A stretch of 64,000 bases of DNA from Candidatus Vicinibacter proximus (GTDB lineage: Bacteria > Bacteroidota > Bacteroidia > Chitinophagales > Saprospiraceae), in the NCBI GenBank assembly GCA_016713905.1, contig JADJOE010000003.1:1116001-1180000 (forward strand). Reading direction: 5' to 3'. Position 1 is the first letter of the stretch. Each line of letters opens with the position of its first letter. The position numbers and the translations under genes are program-made. Of the stretch, positions 7,631 through 17,203 are shown one piece after another. Under the pieces are notes generated by a model that did not search any database, was not told where the DNA came from, and worked only from the letters and a program-made list of their open reading frames with translations.

Positions 7631-10600
7631 ATGAAATCAATTGTAAAGGTACTCCTCGGATTATTTCCATATTTTTTATTTGCTCAACAAAGTTATACCA
7701 ATACCTTCAACTTTGAATGGATAAACTTTGATAAATCTAACAATCGGCAAATTCTTAAAGGACCAATCGATCTTTTTAAGGGATCTCTTAGAGATAAATT
7801 AAATCCCGATATTCCTGTATTGCTTTATGATATCCCTCTTACATCTGACGGCAAACTGGAAATTAAATTATCTGTTCTCCAAAGTGAAATTGTAAGCTTT
7901 AACTCTTCTACCCTTGTTAGCCAAATTCCAAATTTAGAATCCGACTATATAACTCGGTATTCTATCTTTAAAGCAAGAGGCGAATTAAAGGCCATTATAG
8001 AACTGATTCCAGTAAAAAAATCAGGCAATGAAGGTTATGAGCGAATACTATCTTGCGATATAAAAGTAAATTTTATTCCCAACATTTTATCCAGGAGTCC
8101 AAACAGTCCACCTTACACATATAATTCAATATTGAAAAGTGGAAATATTTATAAAATTGCTTTATCCGGTAAAGGAATCTATAAACTGGACAAGAATTAT
8201 CTTGAGAAAAATTTAAAAATAAGTCTTGCGGGTGTCAATCCAAAAAACATCCATATTTATGGAAATGGTGGAAATCCACTACCAGAATCTAATGCTGTAT
8301 CAAGAATAGATGATCTTAAAGAAAACAGCCTATTTATAAATGGGGAGGAAGATGGTGTGTTTAATGAGAATGATTACATCCTCTTTTATGCCAATGGACC
8401 TGATTCCCAAACTTATAGTGAAGGGAATGAAGATTTTTCTTACACTAAGAATCCTTACAGTCAAAAGTCATATTATTTTATTAAAATTGATAATACCCCA
8501 GGCTTAAGAGTGTTGAAAAAGAATTTTATTGAAAGTGGTAATTATGTTTCAACATTCGGTCTTTCAAGCATTCACCATGAAAAAGAGTTATACAATTTAC
8601 TTGACTTAGATGAGTGTAATCATGGTTCAGGTCAAAAATGGTATGGGGAAGATTTAGGAAATTCCAGGAGCCTTGATCTAAACTCCATCTTTTATTTTCC
8701 GGGTCTGGATCAAAGCAGAAAAACAAAATTAAAAGCTTTGTTTGCGTCCAGATCAAACAGAACTTCTACCCTGAATATTAATGTTGATGGGGAAACCGTT
8801 TCCAAATCACTTTCTACAATAGGATATAGTTGCACTTCAAACTTTGCAGCCAATAACTACATCTTCTCTGATTTAAGTCTAAAAAATGAATGGCCTAAAA
8901 TAAAAATATCATTTCCGGATAATGGAAGTAGTTCAGATGGGTGGTTGGATTGGATACAACTTACTGCATGGAGAAAGTACGATTATTTGGGTAAACCAAT
9001 TTATGTCTTTGACCCTGCATCAAAGCAACAAAGTTTAAGTACCTATAAAATTGCAAATCCGGTATCAAATTTATTTTGCTGGGATATATCATCTGATTTG
9101 AATCCAATCGAAATACCTTATAAAGTAAATAACGGAAACTTGGAATTCACAGATGAAAGTTTTGGCAAGTTGTCAGAATATTTGGTATTTGATCCTACTG
9201 CTGTTTATCCGGCACCTGAATTCATTGGCAGTGTAGAAAATCAAAACCTACACGGTTTGGAAATCTATGATTTTTCAATCATTTATTACAAAGATTTTAA
9301 AAATGAAGCAGAGAGATTATTGCAACACAGACAAAGACACAGTAACATAAAAGGAGTAATTGTAGATGTAGATCACATTTATAACGAATTTGGTTCCGGA
9401 TCCAAGGATCCTACTGCCATAAGAGATTTTCTAAGAATGCTTTATATCAGGAATCCTCAATTCAGATATGTAACATTACTTGGTGCTGCCAGCTATGATT
9501 TCAGATATTTGAATACAAAAGTTAAAGACCAAAATTTGGTAAGCACATATGAAACTTCAGAATCGCTTGACCCAATTAATTCCTTTCCTACAGATGATTA
9601 CTTTGGTTTGTTAGATGAAAATGAAGGCGAAAATCTTGCTGGGTTATTAGATCTTTCCATAGGTAGAATTTTGGCCCGATCCCAGGAAGAGGCAAGAGAT
9701 TTTGTGGATAAAATTATTCGTTACGATACTGATCCTAGCACCTATGCAGATTGGAGGTTAAACCTGATTTTTTCGGGGGATGATGAAGACGGAAACATCC
9801 ACATGTCAGACATGGACCGAATTGCTCAGTCTGTCAAAAGTCAAAATCCGCTTTTCAATCAACAAAAAATTTATCTAGATGCGTATGAACAAATCACCAC
9901 TCCTGGTGGTGAAAGATATCCGGATGTAAATAAAGCGATTAATACATCTGTATTTGCAGGAGCATTGGTTTTTTCTTATATGGGTCATGGAGGTCCAACA
10001 GGTCTTGGCCAGGAAAGAATCCTGCAGGATTTTGACATCAGGCAATGGGACAATTTAAACAAGATGTTTCTCATGGTCACTGCTACTTGTACTTTTACAG
10101 GATTTGATGACCCAGAAATTACAAGTGCAGGACAATTAACAATGTTACAAAAAGGTGGAACCATAGCTATGTTTTCAACGGTTAGAGCAGTTTATGCAAG
10201 TGAAAATTATCAATTGACTAATTCTGTTTTTAATAATTTCTATGGAAAAGAAAATGGAAAATTCTTAACCATGGGAGAGATTCTCACGCGTTCAAAAAAC
10301 TCAAACTCATCACCCGGAATTCTACAAAATTCAAGAAAGTTTTTATTATTTGGTGACCCTGCCCAGACTTTAGCATACCCGATTTTGGAAAACGAAGTTT
10401 TATCGATAAATGACCGTCCCCTAGGCCTGGATACTATCCGTGCATTACAAACTGTCCGAGTTAAAGGCCGGGTTAAATTACCGGATGGACAAACTGCAGC
10501 CGATTTCAACGGGCTTTTATACACTACAGTATTTGACAAGCCTATTGATTTAAAAACTAGGGCAAATGATCCATCGAGTCGTGAGCAAACCTTCAGTATT

Positions 10601-11473
10601 CAAAAGAACATTATTTTCAAAGGAAATTCAGAAGTAAAGAACGGGGAATGGGAATTTACTTTTATCGTTCCAAAAGACATAAACTTTTCGATCGGTCAAG
10701 GAAAAATTAGCTTATATGCCACCAATGAAAAAAATCTGGATGCCGCAGGGTATTCTGACAAATTTTTAATTGGTGGGTTCACCTCAGATACCACAACCAA
10801 GGACCTTCCTCCAATTGTCAAATTATACATGAATAACGATCAGTTTGTTAATGGAGGTATCACAGATGAGAATCCTAAAATTTTTGCTCGAATTTCTGAT
10901 GACATGGGTATAAATATTTCAGGAAACAGTATAGGTCATGATCTCAGCGCAGTTATTGATCTAAACACTGAGTCTCCTATCATCCTGAATAATTTCTTTA
11001 AATCACAATTAAATGATTACCGGTCAGGAGAGATAACATATCCTCTGAAAAATTTAAAACCAGGAAAGCATACCTTAAGTCTGATTGCTTGGGACATCAC
11101 CAATAACCAGGGAAGTGCGAATCTTGAATTTAACGTCATAGATAATGATAACATTAGCCTGGAAAGAGTGCTGAATTATCCAAACCCATTTAATAGAAAA
11201 ACAAATTTTCAGTTTGAAACCAATTTAACTGGATTGCCTTTGGAGGTGACCATTTATATTCAATCCATAAGTGGAAAAATGGTGAAAACCATTCAAAAGA
11301 ACATCAATATGGATGGATACCGATCATCTGAAATAGAATGGGATGGGACCGATGATTTTGGATCAAAGTTGGCTAATGGCGTTTATTTATACCAAATTCG
11401 TGTCTCCGGTGATACTGGTACATCGATCATTAACAAGCGTAGTAAGCATGAAAAATTGTTAATTCTCCATTAA
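7631..11473 (+). CDS. porU: Type IX secretion system sortase PorU (C25 peptidase family)
   Basis: 1280-residue cell-surface protease/transpeptidase that removes the C-terminal sorting domain of type IX cargo and links cargo to A-LPS. An N-terminal signal peptide (1-19, ending FAQQ) is followed by a beta-rich pro-region. The gingipain-like C25 catalytic domain spans roughly residues 540-920. The catalytic His786 lies in SYMGHGGPTG and the nucleophile Cys820 in MVTATCTFTGFDDP, a spacing close to that known for Porphyromonas PorU. The end carries LNYPNPFNRKT and a final FlgD-like strand region (NGVYLYQIRV), resembling a type-A sorting domain. Translation starts at the ATG at 7631. porV follows after 92 nt. 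Confidence 0.95.
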   Translation: MKSIVKVLLGLFPYFLFAQQSYTNTFNFEWINFDKSNNRQILKGPIDLFKGSLRDKLNPDIPVLLYDIPLTSDGKLEIKLSVLQSEIVSFNSSTLVSQIPNLESDYITRYSIFKARGELKAIIELIPVKKSGNEGYERILSCDIKVNFIPNILSRSPNSPPYTYNSILKSGNIYKIALSGKGIYKLDKNYLEKNLKISLAGVNPKNIHIYGNGGNPLPESNAVSRIDDLKENSLFINGEEDGVFNENDYILFYANGPDSQTYSEGNEDFSYTKNPYSQKSYYFIKIDNTPGLRVLKKNFIESGNYVSTFGLSSIHHEKELYNLLDLDECNHGSGQKWYGEDLGNSRSLDLNSIFYFPGLDQSRKTKLKALFASRSNRTSTLNINVDGETVSKSLSTIGYSCTSNFAANNYIFSDLSLKNEWPKIKISFPDNGSSSDGWLDWIQLTAWRKYDYLGKPIYVFDPASKQQSLSTYKIANPVSNLFCWDISSDLNPIEIPYKVNNGNLEFTDESFGKLSEYLVFDPTAVYPAPEFIGSVENQNLHGLEIYDFSIIYYKDFKNEAERLLQHRQRHSNIKGVIVDVDHIYNEFGSGSKDPTAIRDFLRMLYIRNPQFRYVTLLGAASYDFRYLNTKVKDQNLVSTYETSESLDPINSFPTDDYFGLLDENEGENLAGLLDLSIGRILARSQEEARDFVDKIIRYDTDPSTYADWRLNLIFSGDDEDGNIHMSDMDRIAQSVKSQNPLFNQQKIYLDAYEQITTPGGERYPDVNKAINTSVFAGALVFSYMGHGGPTGLGQERILQDFDIRQWDNLNKMFLMVTATCTFTGFDDPEITSAGQLTMLQKGGTIAMFSTVRAVYASENYQLTNSVFNNFYGKENGKFLTMGEILTRSKNSNSSPGILQNSRKFLLFGDPAQTLAYPILENEVLSINDRPLGLDTIRALQTVRVKGRVKLPDGQTAADFNGLLYTTVFDKPIDLKTRANDPSSREQTFSIQKNIIFKGNSEVKNGEWEFTFIVPKDINFSIGQGKISLYATNEKNLDAAGYSDKFLIGGFTSDTTTKDLPPIVKLYMNNDQFVNGGITDENPKIFARISDDMGINISGNSIGHDLSAVIDLNTESPIILNNFFKSQLNDYRSGEITYPLKNLKPGKHTLSLIAWDITNNQGSANLEFNVIDNDNISLERVLNYPNPFNRKTNFQFETNLTGLPLEVTIYIQSISGKMVKTIQKNINMDGYRSSEIEWDGTDDFGSKLANGVYLYQIRVSGDTGTSIINKRSKHEKLLILH

Positions 11474-11536
11474 CTGATTTCTATACAATTATAACAATTT
11501 AGTACTTATCTATATTTATAATTAACTGAAAAAACA

Positions 11537-11544
11537 TAACTTTG
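11537..11544 (+). promoter_or_regulatory. -7 box in the porU-porV gap
   Basis: TAACTTTG fits TAnnTTTG exactly and is followed by C, 21 nt before the porV ATG at 11566. It suggests that porV has its own promoter besides read-through from porU. No strong -33 box is visible. Confidence 0.5.
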
Positions 11545-11565
11545 CAAAATATTCATCATTTTTAT

Positions 11566-12774
11566 ATGACCAAAATACTTTTTACCTGCATTTTCTTGAA
11601 CATAGCCTTCGTCTTAAATGCACAGATTTGGGACCCAAGAAAAAACTGTGTTGTGGATGTCAATACAGATCAGTGCATCTCGAATACTCTTCTAACAGCA
11701 CTTCCATTTCTCAGGATAACACCTGATGCTCGTTCAGGCGCACTAGGAGATGCTGGCTTGGCATTAAGTGCAGATCCCAATGCAATGCATCATAATGCCG
11801 CAAGGTTGGCCTTTGCTGAAAATGACCTGGCAATTTCTGCAACATATTCACCATGGCTTCGAAACTTGGGAATCGATGACATCTACCTGTTATATTTATC
11901 CGGATACAAGAAAATTGACGATAATCAAACAGCTGGAGCTTCCATTAGATTTTTCTCATTAGGCACCATTGAATTTAGAAATGAGGCAGGTGTAGATGAA
12001 GGAACAGGACAACCAAACGAATTAGAAATTACAGGAGCCTACAGTCGAAAACTGTCTGATAAACTATCCGCAAGTTTGAGTGCTAAGTTTGTTTATTCTA
12101 ATTTGGCCACAGGACGCTCTGTGGGTGGAGTTCAAATTTTTCCTGCAAAAACTTTTGGGGCAGATATTGGCGTCTTTTATAAAACACCAATGGGTGCCAG
12201 CGGAAGAAGAAATTATTTAAGTATTGGTTCCGCAATTACTAACATTGGTGCAAAAGTAACCTACACGAAATCCGTGGTAAAAGATTTTATCCCAACAAAT
12301 TTTGGTATCGGAGGAAATTATGAAATGAATTTCGATGATTTTAATACCTTAAACATTATTCTTGATTGTAATAAGTTGCTTGTGCCCAGTACTATTCCAT
12401 TCGGTCATCCAGATTTTGATAAAAACCAAAATACTATTGCAGATACCCGTGAAAAATCCTTGTTTGAAGGAATTCTTGGCTCATTCGGGGATGCTGTCGG
12501 CGGTTTGACTGAAGAAGTACAAGAAATAACTTTTTCTGGGGCATTGGAATATTGGTATGACAAACAATTTGCGGTAAGAATGGGATATTTTCATGAGCAT
12601 GCACTCAAAGGCAACAGACGATTTTTCACATTGGGTTGTGGTTTAAAATACAATGTTTTTGGAATAAATCTCTCCTACCTGGTACCGGTAAATATCAACA
12701 GAAGCCCATTAGCCAATACGCTGAGATTCTCCTTTGTATTTGATATGGCAGCATTTAAGGACGACAATAATTAA
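11566..12774 (+). CDS. porV: Type IX secretion outer-membrane protein PorV (LptO)
   Basis: 402-residue FadL-like beta-barrel that shuttles cargo from the translocon to the PorU sortase. The signal peptide ends at NAQIWD. Family signatures follow: LPFLRITPDARSGALGDAGLA near residue 55, then DPNAMHHNAARLAF and FSLGTIEFRNEAG. The C-terminus ends in a strand (LRFSFVFDMAAF). I chose the ATG at 11566. A TTG further upstream (11542) is in frame but overlaps the promoter box. The order porU-porV, with gldJ nearby, supports the assignment. Confidence 0.95.
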   Translation: MTKILFTCIFLNIAFVLNAQIWDPRKNCVVDVNTDQCISNTLLTALPFLRITPDARSGALGDAGLALSADPNAMHHNAARLAFAENDLAISATYSPWLRNLGIDDIYLLYLSGYKKIDDNQTAGASIRFFSLGTIEFRNEAGVDEGTGQPNELEITGAYSRKLSDKLSASLSAKFVYSNLATGRSVGGVQIFPAKTFGADIGVFYKTPMGASGRRNYLSIGSAITNIGAKVTYTKSVVKDFIPTNFGIGGNYEMNFDDFNTLNIILDCNKLLVPSTIPFGHPDFDKNQNTIADTREKSLFEGILGSFGDAVGGLTEEVQEITFSGALEYWYDKQFAVRMGYFHEHALKGNRRFFTLGCGLKYNVFGINLSYLVPVNINRSPLANTLRFSFVFDMAAFKDDNN

Positions 12775-12783
12775 AAAAAAATA

Positions 12784-13154
12784 AGCCAGTATAAGCCGGA
12801 TTCTGTCATCTATAAGATGCGCTGTCATTTATCTGGATTCGATATCACTATCGAATTCTAGCTGCCTACCCTTCCATCTGCAAAATTGCACAATTGAGGC
12901 TTTGAATCCTTTCGGATTAATGGATTTATTTGGCATTTCAACACACAAGGTTTATCCGAAACCCACATTACTGTAAGCTTCTGTGTGCTCTTACCACACA
13001 TTTTCACCCTTACCTTTACCAAAGTAAAGGCGGTAATTTTCTGTGACACTATCTGTTTCCACTCTTTAGTGGAACCCACCAGTTAGGTGGTGTGTTTCCT
13101 CACGTTGTCCGGACTTTCCTCTTGCCTTTAAAGGACAAGCGACAGACACTGGCT
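12784..13154 (-). ncRNA. rnpB: RNase P RNA, bacterial type A
   Basis: Catalytic RNA that matures the 5' ends of tRNAs. On the minus strand the RNA begins AGCCAGTGTCTGTCGC and soon reaches GAGGAAAGTCCGGAC, the conserved 5' half of helix P4. It ends with ACAGAATCCGGCTTATACTGGCT, the conserved 3' region. The termini pair: positions 13148-13154 with 12784-12790 form helix P1. The length of about 371 nt is normal for type A. A run of Ts follows the 3' end on this strand (12774-12780). A -7 box stands 4 nt before the predicted 5' end. The small open frame inside (12858-13079) is not a gene. Confidence 0.95.
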
Positions 13155-13158
13155 CGTA

Positions 13159-13166
13159 CAAATTTA
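13159..13166 (-). promoter_or_regulatory. -7 box of rnpB
   Basis: Minus-strand TAAATTTG. The predicted 5' base of rnpB (13154, first base of helix P1) lies after a 4-nt spacer, so this box places a transcription start independently of any coding sequence. Confidence 0.7.
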
Positions 13167-13240
13167 CGGAAAGCAAAACTAAAGTTGGGATTTTTTCGCA
13201 TTATAATTAAATACAATGTATAATACATTAACTTTATGCT

Positions 13241-16200
13241 GTGAATTTGGAGGATTTAAATCTGAAGAAGCATAAGCATTGGTTTTACCTATGGCTTATA
13301 GCCCTTTTGATGGTGGCGCTGGGTAAAATTTATGAGATTTACTATCCTGAATTTAAGCACGACAAAGGACACCAGTTTCTTAAAAACTGCCAACAGAAAA
13401 TAAATCAGGTCGAAGCCGGGAGTAAAGAGTTAGAGGCCCAAATAAAAGGCATATACTACTCCAATCAAAATAAGGATGAATTTATTGCGGAAATAAGTAA
13501 AAGACTTAGCAATCATAGTCTTTTTTCAAAATTTTCCATCCTGTTTTGTGAAAACGAAAAACTCATCTATTGGAATCGAGATAATGTCAGATTCGACCCT
13601 AAGTGGTGTCCTTGTCTTGAAAATGAGGGTAGCGGGATTTTTGATTTTGAAAATAGTTATTATTTTGGAATTAACAAGACACTGAATTCAGAAAAATTCG
13701 GTTTATGCTACATAATTTATTCAGAACTTTCTCCAAACGATATTAATGGTAGGGAGTTTCATATTTCAGAGGAGAGAAATTCCAAAGAATCCCTTTCACT
13801 AAAAAATGAGAAAGGACAAAACATAGCTTTCATCAGTAATATCGGATCGAATCTGTCTTCTGAATTTTCAAACTTCATACTTATATTTTATTTACTTCTT
13901 CTAATAATATTTTACTACCCTACTCATTACTTCGGTAAAATATTTTTTAATATGGGTATGAATTCATGGGGATTCCTAACTCTTCTTATTGGAATTATAG
14001 CAACAAGCAGTTTGGCGAATTGGCTCGTCTCGAATCCGGATTATTTTGACAGCATTTTTACCTCATCTAAATTCAAAACGAACTATTTTCAGTACACATT
14101 ATTTGAATTAATCGTATTGTCAATACTGGTATTCCATATAGCTTACTTTTTTCACAAATACTATATACTCAAAGTCAATCAACCTGCAGGAAAAAATTAT
14201 GTTGACCTTATAATTCCTCTTTTTAATTATGCAATAACTTTTCTAGCCTTATTAGTTTATTGTAACTTGTTTAAAACAGTATTCGTAAAATCTGAATTCA
14301 GTTTTAATTTGGATAAATCAATCTTCCTGCCCCTTGAAAATTATCTACTTCTAATTTCGTTATTGTTGATTTTGATTTCTGTTTTTCTCATTGCACATAA
14401 ACTCTGTTTAAGTACGATTAGCTATCAATTACCGATTAAAAGAAGAATTCAGCTTTTTACAATTGCGTTTGCCATTACAATACCTTTGCTTTATAAACTA
14501 AATCTAGAAATAACACTTATTTCATTCTTCCTTAGTTCATCAATCATAATTTGGCTGCTGGACTATTTTGTGGATTACAAACAAACCAGTGCATTATGGC
14601 TGATTAGTTGGATTTTAATTATCAGCTTCCTTACTTCAGGTTTGATTTTTCATTACCAAAATATCCGAAAAAGATATGAAAAAATAGCACTGCTCAACTC
14701 AATTACCACAATCGGTTATTCAAAATTAGACTCTAATACAACTTCCATTTCATCTGATGTAGGTATACTGATTGAAAAAAGCAATCAACTTGGTTATGAC
14801 CTATTTATTTATGAAAATGAAACACCAAGGTATAGTTCCAATTTTAAAAAGCCTGAACTTATTCAATTAAAAAATGATCTAGGCACAAAGAGCAAGACCA
14901 TAGTGGTAAGAAATTCAGAAGAATGGTTGGTTCAAAAAATAAAACCAAATTATTTGATTTTAATTTCACATCCAATCCCTTCAATTGTTAAGGCAATTTC
15001 TCTCTTCAGCTATTTATTTACGATACTGATAATACTTTCATACTTGGTTAGTTTGGTCCACCAAAAGTACCCTATACTTCCCGATGGATTGAATATTCAA
15101 GTAGATGACAAACCATCTCTAAGGACCAAAATCCAATTTTATATCATCCTTGGAATTGTATTTAGTTTTTTAATCATAGCATTGGTTACTGTTTTTTTTA
15201 CAAAAAGGTCTGAACAACAAATTACAGAAGAGACACTATACAATAAAATCAAATATTTAAGCACTTTCCTTGAACAGTCTATTTCTTCTACTAATAATCT
15301 ACAGGACGCCCAATTTGTTTTAACAGAACAAATAAAATCTACCTCATCCCTGTTTGACTATGGTGTTGAATTTTATGACAATAGAGGTTTTGAAGTTAAC
15401 TTATACAAAAACCAATCAAGCACAAACACAAAAATAAAACTTTGCAATCCTTCATTTTATTTTTATTACCCTTTTGGAATTTCTGATATTGTCATTAAAG
15501 TGAATGATGACTTTAATAACCAAATTAAAATTTCTGGGTTTAAAAATATTTTTTTAAATAATCTCAGATTGGGAACCCTTGAAATGGTTAGCTACATTAA
15601 TAATGAAAAAGCAAGAGATAATAGGTTGAATAACCTAATTAATACCTTGCTTAATATTTATGTATTCCTGTTTTTGATTGCAGCAAGTCTTGCTACCATC
15701 TTGGCCAATTCTATAACTTCACCTTTGGAGGTATTGAGTGATAAATTAAAATCTATGCGGCTTGGTAAAAGAAATGAAACACTTGATTGGTCAGGGCAGG
15801 ATGAAATAGGTGAACTTATTCAGGATTACAACAGAATGGTCACTCAGTTGGATGAAAGCGCGGGTTTATTGGCTAAATCAGAAAGGGATTCAGCTTGGAG
15901 AGAAATGGCTAAGCAAGTAGCCCATGAGATTAAAAACCCATTAACTCCAATGAAGCTCAACATTCAGTATTTACAACAGAAAATAAAAAGTGGAGAAAAG
16001 GATCTTACCGAATTGATTCAAAGAATATCCGTTACCCTATTAGAGCAAATTGATGGATTGACTCAAATTGCAACGGAATTTTCAAATTTTGCAAAAATGC
16101 CAAAAGCTGAAAATGAAAAAATTCTAATAAATGATCTTGTCTCCTCTGTTCATGATCTATTTCGAAAAAGAGAGGATGTGGATATATATCTGATTGTTCC

Positions 16201-16570
16201 AATCGATGAACTATTTGTATTTTGTGACAAGAACCAGATGATTAGAGTATTGAATAATTTAATCAATAATTCTATACAAGCAATCCCTGAACACAGAAAA
16301 GGAAAAATTGATATCCAATTGGGTCAAAAAAATAACTTTGCATTTATCTCTATAAAGGATAATGGGGTTGGAATTGATGCAGAAATGAAAGAAAAGGTAT
16401 TCTTACCCAATTTTACCACAAAAAATTCAGGTACCGGTCTAGGATTAGCCATGTGTCGACAAATTATTGAATCTGTAAATGGAAAAATTTATTTTATTTC
16501 CGAAATAAATGTTGGCACAGAGTTTATTGTAGAATTACCACTTATGCGTTTAGAAAAAAATACGAATTAA
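13241..16570 (+). CDS. Large multi-pass sensor histidine kinase, NtrY-like
   Basis: 1109-residue inner-membrane kinase. A first membrane helix (about 17-33) leads to a roughly 180-residue extracytoplasmic domain. Then comes a block of about eight membrane helices (about 213-470), a second soluble segment, helices near 590 and 640, a further sensor segment, and a last helix near 800-822. HAMP follows (about 823-875). HisKA has the phosphoacceptor His895 in QVAHEIKNPLTPMKL, the NtrY-type H-box. The ATPase domain has the N box NNLINNSIQAI (about 1003), DNGVGID (about 1040) and GTGLGLAM (about 1064). No response regulator is adjacent. The start is the GTG at 13241; an upstream ATG runs into a stop, and the next internal Met would cut the first helix. 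Confidence 0.88.
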   Translation: MNLEDLNLKKHKHWFYLWLIALLMVALGKIYEIYYPEFKHDKGHQFLKNCQQKINQVEAGSKELEAQIKGIYYSNQNKDEFIAEISKRLSNHSLFSKFSILFCENEKLIYWNRDNVRFDPKWCPCLENEGSGIFDFENSYYFGINKTLNSEKFGLCYIIYSELSPNDINGREFHISEERNSKESLSLKNEKGQNIAFISNIGSNLSSEFSNFILIFYLLLLIIFYYPTHYFGKIFFNMGMNSWGFLTLLIGIIATSSLANWLVSNPDYFDSIFTSSKFKTNYFQYTLFELIVLSILVFHIAYFFHKYYILKVNQPAGKNYVDLIIPLFNYAITFLALLVYCNLFKTVFVKSEFSFNLDKSIFLPLENYLLLISLLLILISVFLIAHKLCLSTISYQLPIKRRIQLFTIAFAITIPLLYKLNLEITLISFFLSSSIIIWLLDYFVDYKQTSALWLISWILIISFLTSGLIFHYQNIRKRYEKIALLNSITTIGYSKLDSNTTSISSDVGILIEKSNQLGYDLFIYENETPRYSSNFKKPELIQLKNDLGTKSKTIVVRNSEEWLVQKIKPNYLILISHPIPSIVKAISLFSYLFTILIILSYLVSLVHQKYPILPDGLNIQVDDKPSLRTKIQFYIILGIVFSFLIIALVTVFFTKRSEQQITEETLYNKIKYLSTFLEQSISSTNNLQDAQFVLTEQIKSTSSLFDYGVEFYDNRGFEVNLYKNQSSTNTKIKLCNPSFYFYYPFGISDIVIKVNDDFNNQIKISGFKNIFLNNLRLGTLEMVSYINNEKARDNRLNNLINTLLNIYVFLFLIAASLATILANSITSPLEVLSDKLKSMRLGKRNETLDWSGQDEIGELIQDYNRMVTQLDESAGLLAKSERDSAWREMAKQVAHEIKNPLTPMKLNIQYLQQKIKSGEKDLTELIQRISVTLLEQIDGLTQIATEFSNFAKMPKAENEKILINDLVSSVHDLFRKREDVDIYLIVPIDELFVFCDKNQMIRVLNNLINNSIQAIPEHRKGKIDIQLGQKNNFAFISIKDNGVGIDAEMKEKVFLPNFTTKNSGTGLGLAMCRQIIESVNGKIYFISEINVGTEFIVELPLMRLEKNTN

Positions 16571-16681
16571 CTTAAGATTAGATGTATTAAAGTATGCTTT
16601 CTTTCATTTGTAACATGATTATCTAGAATACGTTTAAACCGAACTCATCCTAACTTGTTTCACTATAAATAATCAGAATAT

Positions 16682-17155
16682 ATGGCAACTTGGGTAATCA
16701 ATACAGGGCTGGTTTTCCTGGCATTCATAGGAATGGAATTTATGGCTTGGTTTACACATAAATATGTAATGCACGGCTTTCTTTGGACCTGGCATGAAGA
16801 TCATCATAAGCCTCACCAACTAAAAGAAGGGTTCTGGGAAAAAAATGATCGCTTCTTTCTTGTTTTTGCAGTTCCGAGTTTCCTGTGCTATTTGTTTGGA
16901 AGTTTGTACCCTGATTTAAGATGGCTATTGTTTATCGGAATTGGCATTTCTATATATGGCATATGTTACTTTCTAGTACATGATGTATATATTCACAGAA
17001 GGTTTGAATGGTTTAAACCACTTGACAATACATATTCCAAGGCAGTGCTTAAAGCGCACGGTGCACACCACGCCAAGCAAACTAAAGAAGACGGGGAATC
17101 CTTCGGAATGCTTTTTGTAAACCCTAAATACTTTAGAAAGAAAAAAGCAATTTAA
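16682..17155 (+). CDS. crtZ: Beta-carotene hydroxylase, CrtZ type
   Basis: 157-residue membrane di-iron hydroxylase of the fatty-acid hydroxylase superfamily. It adds 3-hydroxyl groups to beta-ionone rings to make zeaxanthin-type carotenoids. The histidine clusters are all present: HKYVMHG (26-32), HEDHH (38-42), HDVYIHRR (about 100-107) and HGAHH (about 124-128). Hydrophobic helices lie near 5-24 and 56-100. Length and motif spacing fit CrtZ. No other carotenoid gene is in the window, so the pigment pathway must be encoded elsewhere. Saprospiraceae commonly make hydroxylated carotenoids, which fits. Confidence 0.93.
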   Translation: MATWVINTGLVFLAFIGMEFMAWFTHKYVMHGFLWTWHEDHHKPHQLKEGFWEKNDRFFLVFAVPSFLCYLFGSLYPDLRWLLFIGIGISIYGICYFLVHDVYIHRRFEWFKPLDNTYSKAVLKAHGAHHAKQTKEDGESFGMLFVNPKYFRKKKAI

Positions 17156-17203
17156 TGATTAGGTAAGGATTACCAATCCAAAGATTCAAAAAGATTATTT
17201 GTA

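Noticed and set aside
10240..10539. 99-codon minus-strand frame inside porU
   Set aside because: It is a shadow of the porU reading frame, rich in Arg and Ser from reverse-complement codons.
12858..13079. 73-codon open frame on the minus strand
   Set aside because: It lies wholly inside RNase P RNA, whose conserved helices explain the sequence.
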